Positions 1-7,983 of a stretch of 64,000 nucleotides of DNA are shown piece by piece. Numbering within the stretch: the first letter of the stretch is position 1; every line of letters begins with the position of its first letter. This stretch comes from Bacteriovorax sp. PP10. Lineage in GTDB: Bacteria > Bdellovibrionota > Bacteriovoracia > Bacteriovoracales > Bacteriovoracaceae. The stretch spans positions 992,001 to 1,056,000 of the forward strand of contig NZ_JAYGJQ010000001.1 in assembly GCF_035013165.1 (NCBI RefSeq), read 5' to 3'. The position numbers and the translations under genes are program-made. Below the pieces are notes generated by a model that saw only the letters and a list, made by a program, of their open reading frames with translations, was not told the DNA's origin and did no database searches.

Positions 1-1106
1 ATCCTCCTCAATACCGTTTAGAAATTACTGGTGGAGACCCAATCAAGAGACTGGAAGCCGCTCAGGACATTCAAGCATTGTTACTTGAAAATGGAATTTT
101 TGATAAAGTCCGCGTAACTCCGACTGCCGATAAAGAAAAAGAAATCCGCGTGCAACAATTCGTGGAATCGGGAGCTGCGTCCGAAGTTCTTTCAAAGTAT
201 GAACTCTCTCATTATTTGCGAGTCGCAACTGATGGTGTGTATGCGGAAAAGATTTTTTTAAAGCAACAAGAGATGCCAATCTACTTAAGATTAAATAATG
301 ATGATGTGACTTCTGTTGATCAGCTTAAGGCCCTTCCAATTGGCTTTGAAGGACGCTTAATTCCACTTGGAGCGCTTGCTAATATTACCTTAGAAGATCG
401 TGCACCTAGAATTTATAGAGAAGATCAAAAATCACTTATCGTTCTTACCGGAAGGCTTAATAAGGCCCAACTGGATCAGGCAAAAGAAAGAGTAAAGAAA
501 GCTAATGAAGTGCTTGTGAAATATAAGGCCGGAAGAAATGCTAACAATCCAGACTTGCCCTCACTTGTAGAAGTTCAACCTGATAAAGAATTACAAGCTT
601 CACTTGACCAGCTTAAGTGGGCCGTAGCGATTTCAATCGCTCTAGTTTTTTTAACGATGGTGATTCAGCTGGGAGACTTCGTTCACTCACTTTTAGTACT
701 TGTTGCGATCCCACTAGGATTCATCGGTGTACTTGTATCGTTATTTGTTTTTAGCAGCACACTCTCACTTAACTCAGGACTCGGAACAATTCTCTTAAAC
801 GGAATTGCCGTCGCCAATAGTATCATCCTCGTGGACTTTATTCGTAAGCTTCATGAAGAAGGCAAGGACGCCAAGACTGCCACTGTTGAAGCTTCACTGG
901 CACGTCTACGCCCGATCCTTATGACTTCCATGACAACTGTTCTAGGTATGCTTCCAATCGCTCTAGGCTTCGGTGAAGGTGGAAAGATCCTTCAACCTCT
1001 TGGGATTGCCGTATGCGGAGGTCTTTGGGTGTCGATGCTTTTAACTTTATATATTGTTCCCGCACTTCAGTATTTATATCTGCACAGCAAGGAAAAAAAA
1101 GCGTGA
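1..1106 (+). CDS. RND efflux transporter permease, C-terminal part (5' truncated by window)
   Basis: The reading frame is open from base 3, before any start codon, so the gene begins upstream of the window. What remains is the second periplasmic porter region followed by the last transmembrane bundle of an AcrB/MexB-type proton-driven inner-membrane pump. Hydrophobic segments start at the LKWAVAISIALVFLTMVIQ stretch. The GTILLNGIAVANSIILVDF segment matches the family's conserved helix (GIxxxNxIxLVD). The protein ends in a short Lys-rich cytoplasmic tail, as in the family. It overlaps the next gene, a TolC-like outer-membrane factor, by four bases (GTGA), so pump and exit duct are co-translated. 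Substrate cannot be told from this fragment. Family assignment is firm; HAE1 versus heavy-metal subtype is open. Confidence 0.9.
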   Translation, partial: PPQYRLEITGGDPIKRLEAAQDIQALLLENGIFDKVRVTPTADKEKEIRVQQFVESGAASEVLSKYELSHYLRVATDGVYAEKIFLKQQEMPIYLRLNNDDVTSVDQLKALPIGFEGRLIPLGALANITLEDRAPRIYREDQKSLIVLTGRLNKAQLDQAKERVKKANEVLVKYKAGRNANNPDLPSLVEVQPDKELQASLDQLKWAVAISIALVFLTMVIQLGDFVHSLLVLVAIPLGFIGVLVSLFVFSSTLSLNSGLGTILLNGIAVANSIILVDFIRKLHEEGKDAKTATVEASLARLRPILMTSMTTVLGMLPIALGFGEGGKILQPLGIAVCGGLWVSMLLTLYIVPALQYLYLHSKEKKA

Positions 1107-2314
1107 TCATTTTACTTCTTAGCTTAATGGCATCTGCCCATGCAGAAATAACTCCCTTTTTTGGTGACCTGGAAAACTTTAAGACTAAAAGTTTAACGAT
1201 TCAGACCGAAGAACAAAACTTAGTTGCGAGTAATGATTTACTTTTATCACGTAGACTTTTTTGGACGCCAAAACTGACTCTTTCATTAGATAAAAACCGC
1301 ACGAAATTAAATAATGTGACTGTGACCGATAACGACGGCATCAATGCAGACCTGACGTTAAACCTCTTTAAAGGTGGGACAGACTGGAACAACATGAAGG
1401 ATGCTAAGGCCCAAAGAAGTGCTCAGAGGCTTCAGGTCTTAAATGAAAATTTAAGGGTAGAAGTCAAAGCTTCTGACTTAATTTTCAGAGCTCTTTACAT
1501 TAATGAGTCTCAGAGAATTGAAGAAAAACTTCTTAAGCTAAAAGAAGAGTCTTATAAAATTGTTAAGGACAGATACAATCAAGGGAAAATCCCACTTCAG
1601 GAAGTCACAAAGTCTGAAGTCGATCTTGTTCAACAAAAAAACAAATTAAGAACAGCTGTTTTAGAGTTAAGTGAAAACAGATCTCAAATCGCTTCTTTAT
1701 TTATCAATGTGATTCAAACTAAGACTTGGCCTTTTGATGAAAAGACGATGCCGAAACTTCCGAGTTCGACAAACCTTCCTGTCGCGGAACAAAAGTTTTG
1801 GATTAGCCAGTCACGTGAACAAGCATGGCAAGCAACAAAAGGCTTCCATTGGCCTTCTCTTGATTTTCATCTTCAATATCAAGTCGCTCCAATAAAAGAG
1901 CGTACTGATAAGCAGATAGTAGGGGTGCTTTCTTTAACACTTCCTATTTGGAATCAATATGAGACTTCATCACAGATTTCTACTGCATATGCCTCTTATA
2001 TAGGCGCACTTAACGATTACAAAGAAACAGACCAAGCTCTTCAACAGAGAACATTGTTTCTAAAAGAAAAAATAGAAATGGCCCGTTTGAACTTATATGA
2101 GTCGAAGAGAAATTTAGATTTATCTAAAAAGCTTTATGAAGATATTATGAGAAGCTTTCGATTGGGACGTATTTCAACGAATGATTTGATCATTGAGCAG
2201 AACCGCTTGCTGGAAAGTGAGAATAACTTGGCAATCAGTCAGTTGACGTTTCATCAGGGGATTATTGAAGCTTGCACGCTATCAGGGTTAAAGTCTGTAG
2301 AATGCTTGCAATAA
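1103..2314 (+). CDS. TolC-family outer-membrane efflux protein
   Basis: Outer-membrane factor expected to form the trimeric exit duct for the RND pump encoded just upstream. I chose the GTG at 1103, which overlaps the pump's TGA as GTGA. It has an AAGGA ribosome site about 10 bases upstream and opens directly with a signal peptide (MIILLLSLMASAHA, cut before EITP). An in-frame ATG at 1013 would add 30 unlikely residues from inside the pump gene. The mature part shows the OEP pattern of two long alpha-helical repeats, the second including LYESKRNLDLSKKLYEDIMRSFRLGRIS, with the typical YxxGxIx and NDLIxEQNRLLxxE ends. At 403 aa it is slightly short for TolC (about 470). Confidence 0.88.
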   Translation: MIILLLSLMASAHAEITPFFGDLENFKTKSLTIQTEEQNLVASNDLLLSRRLFWTPKLTLSLDKNRTKLNNVTVTDNDGINADLTLNLFKGGTDWNNMKDAKAQRSAQRLQVLNENLRVEVKASDLIFRALYINESQRIEEKLLKLKEESYKIVKDRYNQGKIPLQEVTKSEVDLVQQKNKLRTAVLELSENRSQIASLFINVIQTKTWPFDEKTMPKLPSSTNLPVAEQKFWISQSREQAWQATKGFHWPSLDFHLQYQVAPIKERTDKQIVGVLSLTLPIWNQYETSSQISTAYASYIGALNDYKETDQALQQRTLFLKEKIEMARLNLYESKRNLDLSKKLYEDIMRSFRLGRISTNDLIIEQNRLLESENNLAISQLTFHQGIIEACTLSGLKSVECLQ

Positions 2315-2944
2315 TTATCTATCGGACTTAGTTGAGGCCTTTCTTTCGAAATAAGCAATATCAATAAGCAGAGTTGCAGCTAGGATCAGCTCTTTTTCTT
2401 TTTGATGCATTTTTTGTGATCGGAAATCGATTGTGAAATTATCTGCGTCTGTAAAAGTTTCCTTCAGAAGCCCAGACCATTTCTTTAATATTAAAGCGAC
2501 TTCAATATTGTTTCGAGTCACCGAGAAAGTCCATGGCCTCCAGATAGGGGAGTCAATGTTCATGATCGCATTGTCATTGGCATCACATAAATCGAATTTT
2601 TTATACAAAAGACCGAAGCGTTGTTGAATGCAACCAATCTTTATTCCAGTATTCGTTGTTAGCTCTAAACGTTGAAATAAAAATCTAAACGGATGATAAG
2701 CTAGATACACTGGGTTTCTTTCATTATCCATAATCGTAATTGTAAAAGTTCTCCAGTGTCCGAAAAACTGACGCCAGAGAGTTTGCGAAAGTTTCTTTCC
2801 ATCTTCGGCCGCAAAACCAATCTGCTGCCCATACTCATTTTCAATGCTGTACTTATTGCGAGATTCAAATCCAAAAAGTTCGACGACTTCTTTTTTTTGA
2901 TTGATGAGTATTTTGCTGCTGCTTTTAAGATGTTCTATGATCAT
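2315..2944 (-). CDS. Phospholipid scramblase / LURP-one-like protein
   Basis: A soluble beta-rich protein of about 209 aa. A run of short strands with many aromatics (NKYSIENEYGQQIGF, FRFLFQRLELTT, RPWTFSVTRNN) and a C-terminal hydrophobic helix (KELILAATLLIDIAYFERK) is the pattern of the scramblase/LURP-one tubby-like fold (Pfam Scramblase). Bacterial members have no proven activity; lipid binding is inferred from the fold. I start at the ATG at 2944; an upstream in-frame codon at 3007 would read through the small ORF that precedes it. The gene stands alone on the minus strand, convergent with the TolC gene with no spacer, and 13 bases behind a 38-codon ORF with a strong ribosome site. Confidence 0.6.
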   Translation of the reverse strand: MIIEHLKSSSKILINQKKEVVELFGFESRNKYSIENEYGQQIGFAAEDGKKLSQTLWRQFFGHWRTFTITIMDNERNPVYLAYHPFRFLFQRLELTTNTGIKIGCIQQRFGLLYKKFDLCDANDNAIMNIDSPIWRPWTFSVTRNNIEVALILKKWSGLLKETFTDADNFTIDFRSQKMHQKEKELILAATLLIDIAYFERKASTKSDR

Positions 2945-2957
2945 AATTTTTTTCTTT

Positions 2958-3074
2958 TTAAGTTGAAAGGGGGGCAGTAGTTCCCGACAATGATACCAGA
3001 CTTGCACTTATAGAAATAATATCTACTACTGCTTCGACCATGCATTTAAAAAACATAACCTTTTTCATATTCAT
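2958..3074 (-). CDS. Tiny 38-aa ORF upstream of the scramblase gene
   Basis: Begins MNMKKVMFFKCMVEAV and ends SGTTAPLST. Its ATG is preceded by a near-perfect ribosome site (TAAGGAGG, 4 bases before the ATG) and overlaps the TGA of the ORF upstream as ATGA; its stop lies 13 bases before the scramblase ATG. The strong site and tight packing argue for translation. It is Met/Val/Ser-rich, has no charged repeats and no clear membrane helix, and matches nothing I recognise. It could be a coupling or leader peptide for the scramblase gene, or a small protein in its own right. Confidence 0.4.
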   Translation of the reverse strand: MNMKKVMFFKCMVEAVVDIISISASLVSLSGTTAPLST

Positions 3075-3253
3075 ACTTCCTCCTTAGTTTTTGTCTGATT
3101 TATTTCAGATAACTCGTAAAAATATCTTACGAAAGTGACTAAAAAGACCAAAAGTACAAATCCGGCCATTGCCATTGGGAACCCCACTGCCCCACAAATT
3201 GCCTGAGCAACTCGATTCCAGAAGAAGATACTCCTGAAACTAATCCCGAACAA
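3071..3253 (-). CDS. Small membrane protein, start uncertain
   Basis: An ORF of up to 60 aa starting at TTG, with a strongly hydrophobic segment (AMAGFVLLVFLVTFVRYFY) followed by a polar, charged tail ending KTKEEV. The codons of that tail form the ribosome site of the next ORF, and its TGA overlaps that ORF's ATG. No ribosome site precedes the TTG at 3253; an internal ATG at 3175 behind GGGG would give a 34-aa single-span protein, which looks more natural. Function unknown. The chain small membrane ORF, 38-aa ORF, scramblase reads as one translationally coupled unit. Confidence 0.35.
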   Translation of the reverse strand: MFGISFRSIFFWNRVAQAICGAVGFPMAMAGFVLLVFLVTFVRYFYELSEINQTKTKEEV

Positions 3254-3301
3254 TTGATGTATGAATTTATAAGATTAATGACTGTGATTTAGATTTTGGA
3301 C

Positions 3302-3328
3302 AAAAAAAAGCCTCGCGTGAGCAAGGCT
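3302..3328 (-). terminator. Intrinsic terminator of tRNA-Asp
   Basis: On the minus strand a hairpin AGCCT-t-GC-tcac-GC-g-AGGCT is followed by eight T residues, 28 bases after the tRNA 3' end. It closes the single-tRNA transcription unit. Confidence 0.8.
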
Positions 3329-3356
3329 ATTTTCGTTTTTTTGTATGTCTCTAAAA

Positions 3357-3433
3357 TGGCGGGAGCGAAGGGACTCGAACCCTCGGCCTTCTGCGTGACA
3401 GGCAGACGTTATAACCAACTTAACTACGCCCCC
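3357..3433 (-). tRNA. tRNA-Asp (GTC)
   Basis: The minus strand folds as a full cloverleaf of 77 bases. The acceptor stem GGGGGCG pairs with CGCTCCC (one G-U), the anticodon stem TCTGC pairs with GCAGA around loop CTGTCAC (anticodon GTC, Asp), and the T arm has the GGTTCGAGTCC signature. The discriminator base is G and CCA is encoded. It has its own promoter and terminator. Confidence 0.97.
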
Positions 3434-3453
3434 AACAATCTTAAAGAAGCTAA

Positions 3454-3482
3454 AATATAAGGATAAGAGGCAGAATCGTCAA
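3454..3482 (-). promoter_or_regulatory. Sigma-70-type promoter of tRNA-Asp
   Basis: On the minus strand TTGACG, a 17-base spacer and TATATT (5/6 matches to each consensus box) lie 20 bases before the tRNA. Between the -10 box and the tRNA is a short leader. Confidence 0.7.
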
Positions 3483-3603
3483 GGAAAAAGTCAGGTATTT
3501 CAAAAAAAATGCGCCTGTTGCGATGCTTAAAGATTGTAGGCATCGGGGATTCATCTTAGACTATTAGTACAAAAATAACCGTTTATGTACTCATAGGAGT
3601 CTT

Positions 3604-4350
3604 GTGAATATTTTTATCACTGGTGGAACGACTGGTATTGGCCTTGCTCTCGCGAAACTTTATTTAGAAGAAGGGCATCGTGTAGGCATTTGCGCCAGAA
3701 ACCTTAGCAAGTTCCCTGTAGAGATTAGGAATAAGTATAAGCAGCTTTCTTGTTACGAAGTAGACGTAACAAACAGAGAAGAGCTTCATAAAGCGGTCAC
3801 ACACTTTGCACCGGTTGAGCTTGATATGATTATCGCCAACGCTGGAAGATCTGTGGGAGCAAAATCAAAAACTCCGATGTTTTCTGTCGCTAACGAAATT
3901 ATCGATATCAATGTTAAAGGTGTGCTGAATACTTTTGATATTGCTTTAGAGATCATGCTTCCAAGAAAAAAAGGTCACCTTGTAGCGACGGCTTCTGTTG
4001 CTGGATTCATGGGACTTCCTGGAGCGGGAGCTTATAGTGCTTCGAAGGCCGCTGTTTTAAAACTATGTGAATCTTATTCACTGGATTTAAAAAGACATGG
4101 GATTAATGTTTCGGCGATCGCGCCGGGATTTATTGATACTCCGTTAACACAAAAGAATAATCATAAGATGCCATTTCTTATGAGTGCGGAAAAAGCAGCG
4201 AAGCTTATTAAGCGCGCACTTGAAAAGAAAAAAGTTCTTTATGTTTTCCCATTCAGAATGAAAATCGTTGTTTCAATTTTAGATAAGATGCCAAGAAGCC
4301 TTTATAGAATGCTGATGAATTTAAAGTTTTTGAACTATAGTGAGGAATAA
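3604..4350 (+). CDS. Short-chain dehydrogenase/reductase (SDR)
   Basis: Classical SDR of 248 aa. The N-terminal TGGTTGIG glycine motif binds the nicotinamide cofactor, NAGRS is the NNAG-type structural motif, and YSASKAAV carries the catalytic Tyr and Lys, with the catalytic Ser in ATASVAG. The C-terminal IAPGFIDTPLT segment is also typical. The start is GTG at 3604 with AGGAG four bases upstream. It is immediately followed (TAA then ATG) by a small exported protein, forming a two-gene unit ended by a strong hairpin. Substrate is unknown; many such stand-alone SDRs act on ketones, sugars or lipid intermediates. Confidence 0.85.
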   Translation: MNIFITGGTTGIGLALAKLYLEEGHRVGICARNLSKFPVEIRNKYKQLSCYEVDVTNREELHKAVTHFAPVELDMIIANAGRSVGAKSKTPMFSVANEIIDINVKGVLNTFDIALEIMLPRKKGHLVATASVAGFMGLPGAGAYSASKAAVLKLCESYSLDLKRHGINVSAIAPGFIDTPLTQKNNHKMPFLMSAEKAAKLIKRALEKKKVLYVFPFRMKIVVSILDKMPRSLYRMLMNLKFLNYSEE

Positions 4351-4629
4351 ATGAAAAAATTAGTAATCCTATCTCTTATGCTTGTTTCAGTTAGTGCTTT
4401 TTCTCAATCGTCGAAAGCGGTTCAGGCCGTGATTCCTGAGAGTGCTCAGATTAATAAAGCTAAAAAAGCAGCTGATGCAAAAACAGCGGCTAAAGGAGCA
4501 GAAGCTCCATGTGCTGATTCGAAAGAAGATGTATTAAAGAAGCTTGAAGAAAAAAAGCAAGCTCAGGCGAAAGCTAACAAAGGGTTCAGTCTTCAAGGTA
4601 ATACTGATACTGGTTGCACGATTAAATAA
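4351..4629 (+). CDS. Small exported Lys/Ala-rich protein
   Basis: 92 aa with a clear signal peptide (MKKLVILSLMLVSVSAFSQ, cleaved around SAFSQ-S). The mature part is about 70 residues, rich in Lys, Ala and Gln, probably helical (KEDVLKKLEEKKQAQAKANKG), with two cysteines (APCADS and TGCTIK) that could form a disulfide in the periplasm. It directly abuts the SDR stop codon. I recognise no family and propose no function. Confidence 0.6.
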   Translation: MKKLVILSLMLVSVSAFSQSSKAVQAVIPESAQINKAKKAADAKTAAKGAEAPCADSKEDVLKKLEEKKQAQAKANKGFSLQGNTDTGCTIK

Positions 4630-4651
4630 TTAGAAAAATTATAGCAGATAT

Positions 4652-4685
4652 AAAAAGGCCTCATGATTTCATGAGGCCTTTTTTA
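4652..4685. terminator. Bidirectional intrinsic terminator
   Basis: A 15-bp perfect stem (AAAAAGGCCTCATGA with TCATGAGGCCTTTTT, two-base loop) with A tracts on one side and T tracts on the other. It lies between the convergent exported-protein gene and def and can stop transcription both ways. Confidence 0.9.
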
Positions 4686-4688
4686 TTT

Positions 4689-5246
4689 CTATTCGTCTAA
4701 AGTGTCATTCGGATGAGGCTTAAAGAATGTGCTGAACTCTTCAGAGTAAGCAAGCTTCGTCGTATCAGTAATACGATCGATATAAAGCTTTCCAAAAAGA
4801 TGATCCAATTCATGTTGGAAAACCGTAGCTAAGAAATCTTCAACCACTAAAACTTTTTCTTCACCATGTTCATTAATATAATCAACTTGAATTTTTTTTG
4901 GACGTTCAACAAAACCGCGAAGACCTGGAACAGATAAACATCCTTCCCAGAATCCTTGGTGCTCTTGTGTAAGGTATTTCATCACAGGGTTGATGATAAC
5001 CATCAGTGGTGTCCCAACGAGCTCACCATAGCGGTCATTATCTTCAGGAAGCTCAATAAGTGTGACTTGCAAAGGAACATTGATCTGAGGAGCGGCGATA
5101 CCAATCCCACCTTCAACTTTCATCGTATCGTACATATCAATCAGGAGTTGTTTAAACTCTGGAGTTTTTAACTCACTAACTAATACCTGCTCTGCCACTT
5201 GGCGAAGCGTTGGATGACCCATACGAATAACTGTTCTTGCTACCAT
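4689..5246 (-). CDS. def: Peptide deformylase
   Basis: Removes the N-formyl group from the initiator Met of new proteins. All three metal-site motifs are present: GIGIAAPQ (residues 47-54, family GxGxAAxQ), EGCLS (101-105, metal Cys) and QHELDH (144-149, the HExxH helix). I start at the ATG at 5246, behind CAGGAG with a 7-base spacer; an in-frame GTG at 5267 would put that site inside the coding sequence. At 185 aa it is a normal-sized type-I enzyme. It is transcribed away from greB. It is usually paired with fmt, which is not in this window. Confidence 0.96.
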   Translation of the reverse strand: MVARTVIRMGHPTLRQVAEQVLVSELKTPEFKQLLIDMYDTMKVEGGIGIAAPQINVPLQVTLIELPEDNDRYGELVGTPLMVIINPVMKYLTQEHQGFWEGCLSVPGLRGFVERPKKIQVDYINEHGEEKVLVVEDFLATVFQHELDHLFGKLYIDRITDTTKLAYSEEFSTFFKPHPNDTLDE

Positions 5247-5311
5247 TTCAAAACTCCTGTTCGACACTTTATTCTTAGCATAATTTGGGGAATAGAGTAA
5301 GCTTTAGCCCT

Positions 5312-5800
5312 ATGGAAAAGGAAAAAAACTATATTACTCCCAGAGGCTTTGCCCGCCTGCAAGAGGAGCTTCACCAGTTAGCTAGAGTAGAGCGACCGGA
5401 AGTCACCAAAACCGTGGCCTGGGCCGCTTCCAACGGCGATAGATCGGAAAATGCGGACTATATCTATGGCAAGAAGCGACTAAGAGAAATAGACAGACGA
5501 ACTCGCTTTTTGACATCGCGAATTGATAAAGCAATTGTTGTTGATCCTATCCTCACAAAAAGTAATAAAGTCCAGTTTGGCGCAACTGTCACGATTGAAG
5601 ATGAAGACGACGGTGAAACAAAAACTATTTCTATTGTCGGTGTAGATGAAATTAACACTGAAAAAAATCAAATTAGTTGGCGCTCACCCTTAGGAAGTTC
5701 TTTGATAGGCAAAGAAGTTGGTGATACAATCTTGCTCAGAATCCCAATAGGCACAAAAACGTACGAGATTATGGAAATAGTCTACGTGAACATTGAATAA
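5312..5800 (+). CDS. greB: Transcript cleavage/elongation factor GreB
   Basis: Rescues backtracked RNA polymerase by stimulating cleavage of the transcript 3' end. The 162-aa protein has the N-terminal coiled coil with NYITPRGFARLQEEL, the loop region SNGDRSENADYIYGKKRLREIDRR whose acidic residues act at the polymerase active site, and a C-terminal FKBP-like domain with ISWRSPLGSSLIGKEVGD. The SENADYxYGKKRLREIDRR signature is GreB rather than GreA. The ATG at 5312 gives the usual GreB start; the upstream in-frame TTG at 5285 has no support. It is followed after three bases by the DUF6165 gene. Confidence 0.92.
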   Translation: MEKEKNYITPRGFARLQEELHQLARVERPEVTKTVAWAASNGDRSENADYIYGKKRLREIDRRTRFLTSRIDKAIVVDPILTKSNKVQFGATVTIEDEDDGETKTISIVGVDEINTEKNQISWRSPLGSSLIGKEVGDTILLRIPIGTKTYEIMEIVYVNIE

Positions 5801-5803
5801 AAT

Positions 5804-6187
5804 ATGATGAATATAAATTGCGAAATTTCTTTAGGTGAGTTGGTTGATAAACTTTCAATTCTAAGAATCAAATCACAAAAAATCCATGATGCTGAAAAAC
5901 TTGTGCACGTTAGGAAAGAAGAAGAGATCTTGTCTCAGCTTTTAAAATCATTACAACTCGAAAAAATGCAACATCATCTTGATCAGATGATTGATATCAA
6001 TTTGCAATTGTGGGTAATTGAAGACGACATCAGAGATCTTGAAAGAAATAAAGATTTCGGTGAAAAATTCATTCAACTGGCCCGCGCTGTCTACATCACA
6101 AACGACGAACGTTTCAAAAGAAAAAATACAATCAATACAACTTATAAATCAGGCCTCGTAGAGGTCAAGTCTTACAAAGACTACTAA
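5804..6187 (+). CDS. DUF6165-type protein
   Basis: 127 aa. The opening NCEISLGELVDKLSILRIKSQKI, the centre INLQLWVIEDDIRDLE and the end FIQLARAVYITNDERFKRKNTIN match my memory of the DUF6165 family, an alpha-helical protein of unknown function often near glycan or tetratricopeptide genes. No membrane or export signal is present. It lies three bases behind greB and 13 before a methyltransferase gene. The family call is from pattern memory, so moderate. Confidence 0.6.
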   Translation: MMNINCEISLGELVDKLSILRIKSQKIHDAEKLVHVRKEEEILSQLLKSLQLEKMQHHLDQMIDINLQLWVIEDDIRDLERNKDFGEKFIQLARAVYITNDERFKRKNTINTTYKSGLVEVKSYKDY

Positions 6188-6200
6188 GGAAAAAACACTC

Positions 6201-7058
6201 ATGGCGATCAAGAAGACGAATACTCGCGTAGCAAAGAAGACCTCGAAGAAGGGCGCACCTGTAAAGAGCGCAAAACTAACTCGCGATGAAAAGTACCGCC
6301 TTTATTTAGGTTCAGTACAAAACCCAGCTGCTGATATTAAGTTCATCACTAAAGAGTACAAGTCTCTTTATGGAAAAGCTCCTCTTACACTTCGTGAAGA
6401 CTTCTGCGGAACTGGTATGATGGCGTGTGAATGGGTAGAGCAGTCTGATGAGCACAAAGCATGGGGTATCGATCTTGATATGGAACCATTAGCGTACGGT
6501 GTAGTTAATCACTACGATTCTTTAGACGCCGATGAACAAGCACGTATGAAGTATATTAACGGAAACGTTATGTCGAAGTACGACTTTAGAACTGACGTAA
6601 TCGTTGCTTTCAACTTCTCATACTACTTATTCAAAAAACGTGCTGACCTTCTAAAGTATTTCACGACTGTTAGAGCTCACATGAAAAAAGAAGGGGCCTT
6701 CTTTATCGATCTATTCGGTGGAACAGAAGCTCGTCAGGAACTTGAAGAGTCAGTAAAACACAAAGACCACACATACTACTGGGACTGCAGTAAATATAAT
6801 CCTCTAACGTCTGAATGCCTTTATTACATCCACTTCAAAACGAAAGACGGTGTAAAACATGAAAAAGTATTCACATATGACTGGAGAATGTGGGACGCGC
6901 GCGAACTTCTAGATATTTTAGAAGAAGCAGGATTCTCAAAGACTCATATCTATTGGGAAGGCGTGGATAAAGATGGAACTGGAAATGGGGAATTCAAAAA
7001 GACATTAAAAGCAGAAAACTGCGAGTCTTGGGTTACTTATATCTGTGCTCAGCCTTAA
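6201..7058 (+). CDS. SAM-dependent methyltransferase (class I)
   Basis: 285 aa. After a basic, Lys-rich N-terminal tail of about 25 residues comes a Rossmann-type methyltransferase. LREDFCGTGMMACEWV is the SAM-binding motif I (here D/E-FCGTG), GIDLDMEPL the acidic motif II, and VIVAFNFSYYLFKKRADLLKYF the motif IV region. Substrate is unknown; the Lys-rich tail would favour a nucleic-acid or ribosomal target but that is speculation. It is the last gene of the greB unit and meets the next gene tail to tail with no spacer. Confidence 0.75.
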   Translation: MAIKKTNTRVAKKTSKKGAPVKSAKLTRDEKYRLYLGSVQNPAADIKFITKEYKSLYGKAPLTLREDFCGTGMMACEWVEQSDEHKAWGIDLDMEPLAYGVVNHYDSLDADEQARMKYINGNVMSKYDFRTDVIVAFNFSYYLFKKRADLLKYFTTVRAHMKKEGAFFIDLFGGTEARQELEESVKHKDHTYYWDCSKYNPLTSECLYYIHFKTKDGVKHEKVFTYDWRMWDARELLDILEEAGFSKTHIYWEGVDKDGTGNGEFKKTLKAENCESWVTYICAQP

Positions 7059-7478
7059 TTAAACTTCTAACACTCTGAACTCAAATTGCGGGTAACGCTT
7101 TTTAAGTTCAGAGTGCCATTGATCTTCAGTCTTATCAAAAACTAAAATCGTCTTATTCTCACTCTTCGCCGCCTGAATCAATGCAATCTGTTCATCAATA
7201 TCGCCAGCGATCTGAGACTTCGTCGTATTTTTCGTACGCAAATGAGCAAGGAAAATTCTTTCGTTGTAATTTTCTGTGAAGAAAATGTGAGCGTGTTTTT
7301 CTGTGTGGTTTTCTTGTCCGTAAAGGTATTGAGAAATCAAACCATCAAACAGGTAATTAAAATCTTCAAAAGCAGCAAGGTCGCGGTTTAAATCCGAAGC
7401 CGTAATCCAAAAGATCCCAAGCACATCTGGTGTGAATTGATCTAGGATTGAAAGTTTCGCGCGTGTGCTGTTTACCAT
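7059..7478 (-). CDS. Conserved-looking hypothetical protein, end of nusB run
   Basis: 139-aa cytoplasmic protein with mixed alpha/beta character (DVLGIFWITASDLNRDL, HAHIFFTENYNERIFLAHL, KTILVFDKTEDQWHSELKKRYPQFEFRVLEV). It has no signal peptide or membrane helix and no motif I can name. It is the last gene of the long minus-strand run, 10 bases behind nusB, so it is probably co-expressed with fatty-acid and translation genes. Confidence 0.5.
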   Translation of the reverse strand: MVNSTRAKLSILDQFTPDVLGIFWITASDLNRDLAAFEDFNYLFDGLISQYLYGQENHTEKHAHIFFTENYNERIFLAHLRTKNTTKSQIAGDIDEQIALIQAAKSENKTILVFDKTEDQWHSELKKRYPQFEFRVLEV

Positions 7479-7488
7479 GATTTAAGTC

Positions 7489-7983
7489 TTATCCTTTTGC
7501 GATTTTATCAAGAACACTGTTGATGAATCCATGAGAGTCATTCGGGCAGTATTTTTTAGCAACGTTTACGTACTCATTGATGAATACACCTGGGCTTGTT
7601 TCTCTATCGTTTTGGATTTCGAAAGCTCCAAGAAGTAGGACAGCAAGGTTCATACGATCAACTTTTTGAAGGTTGTTGTTCGTTAAGTATTTTTCGATAA
7701 GTTTAGAATTCTCAGCTTCATTTTTTAATGACCCAAGAATTAATTCTTTAGCGAACATCTTCGTGTGGATGTCGATAGTGTTATCCGGGTGTTCATTGTC
7801 TTCTTCGTGAAAAGAAACATCAAATAGGTTTAAAGCATCATTAAGAGCTCTTGAATCATTTACGATATCGTTTTTTTCTTCAGCGAAGTCATTTAGTAAA
7901 TGTTTGTAGATAAACTTAAAGGCGTATTCACGGCCAAGAGATCTTTTTGATGTAGCATTATTGTTGGTAGTCACGTTTTTCAC
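7489..7983 (-). CDS. nusB: Transcription antitermination protein NusB
   Basis: NusB binds boxA RNA with NusE (S10) to prevent termination in rRNA operons. The C-terminal signature is clear: MNLAVLLLGAFEIQ, then PGVFINEYVNVAKKYCPNDSHGFINSVLDKIAK, the helical-bundle core of the family. The N-terminus carries SKRSLGREYAFKFIYKHL. Two GTG starts are possible: 7983 (overlapping nrdR by 26 bases) or 7974, which sits eight bases behind AAGG and looks better. At 164 aa it is slightly longer than E. coli NusB (139). It follows nrdR, a common pairing. Confidence 0.88.
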   Translation of the reverse strand: MKNVTTNNNATSKRSLGREYAFKFIYKHLLNDFAEEKNDIVNDSRALNDALNLFDVSFHEEDNEHPDNTIDIHTKMFAKELILGSLKNEAENSKLIEKYLTNNNLQKVDRMNLAVLLLGAFEIQNDRETSPGVFINEYVNVAKKYCPNDSHGFINSVLDKIAKG

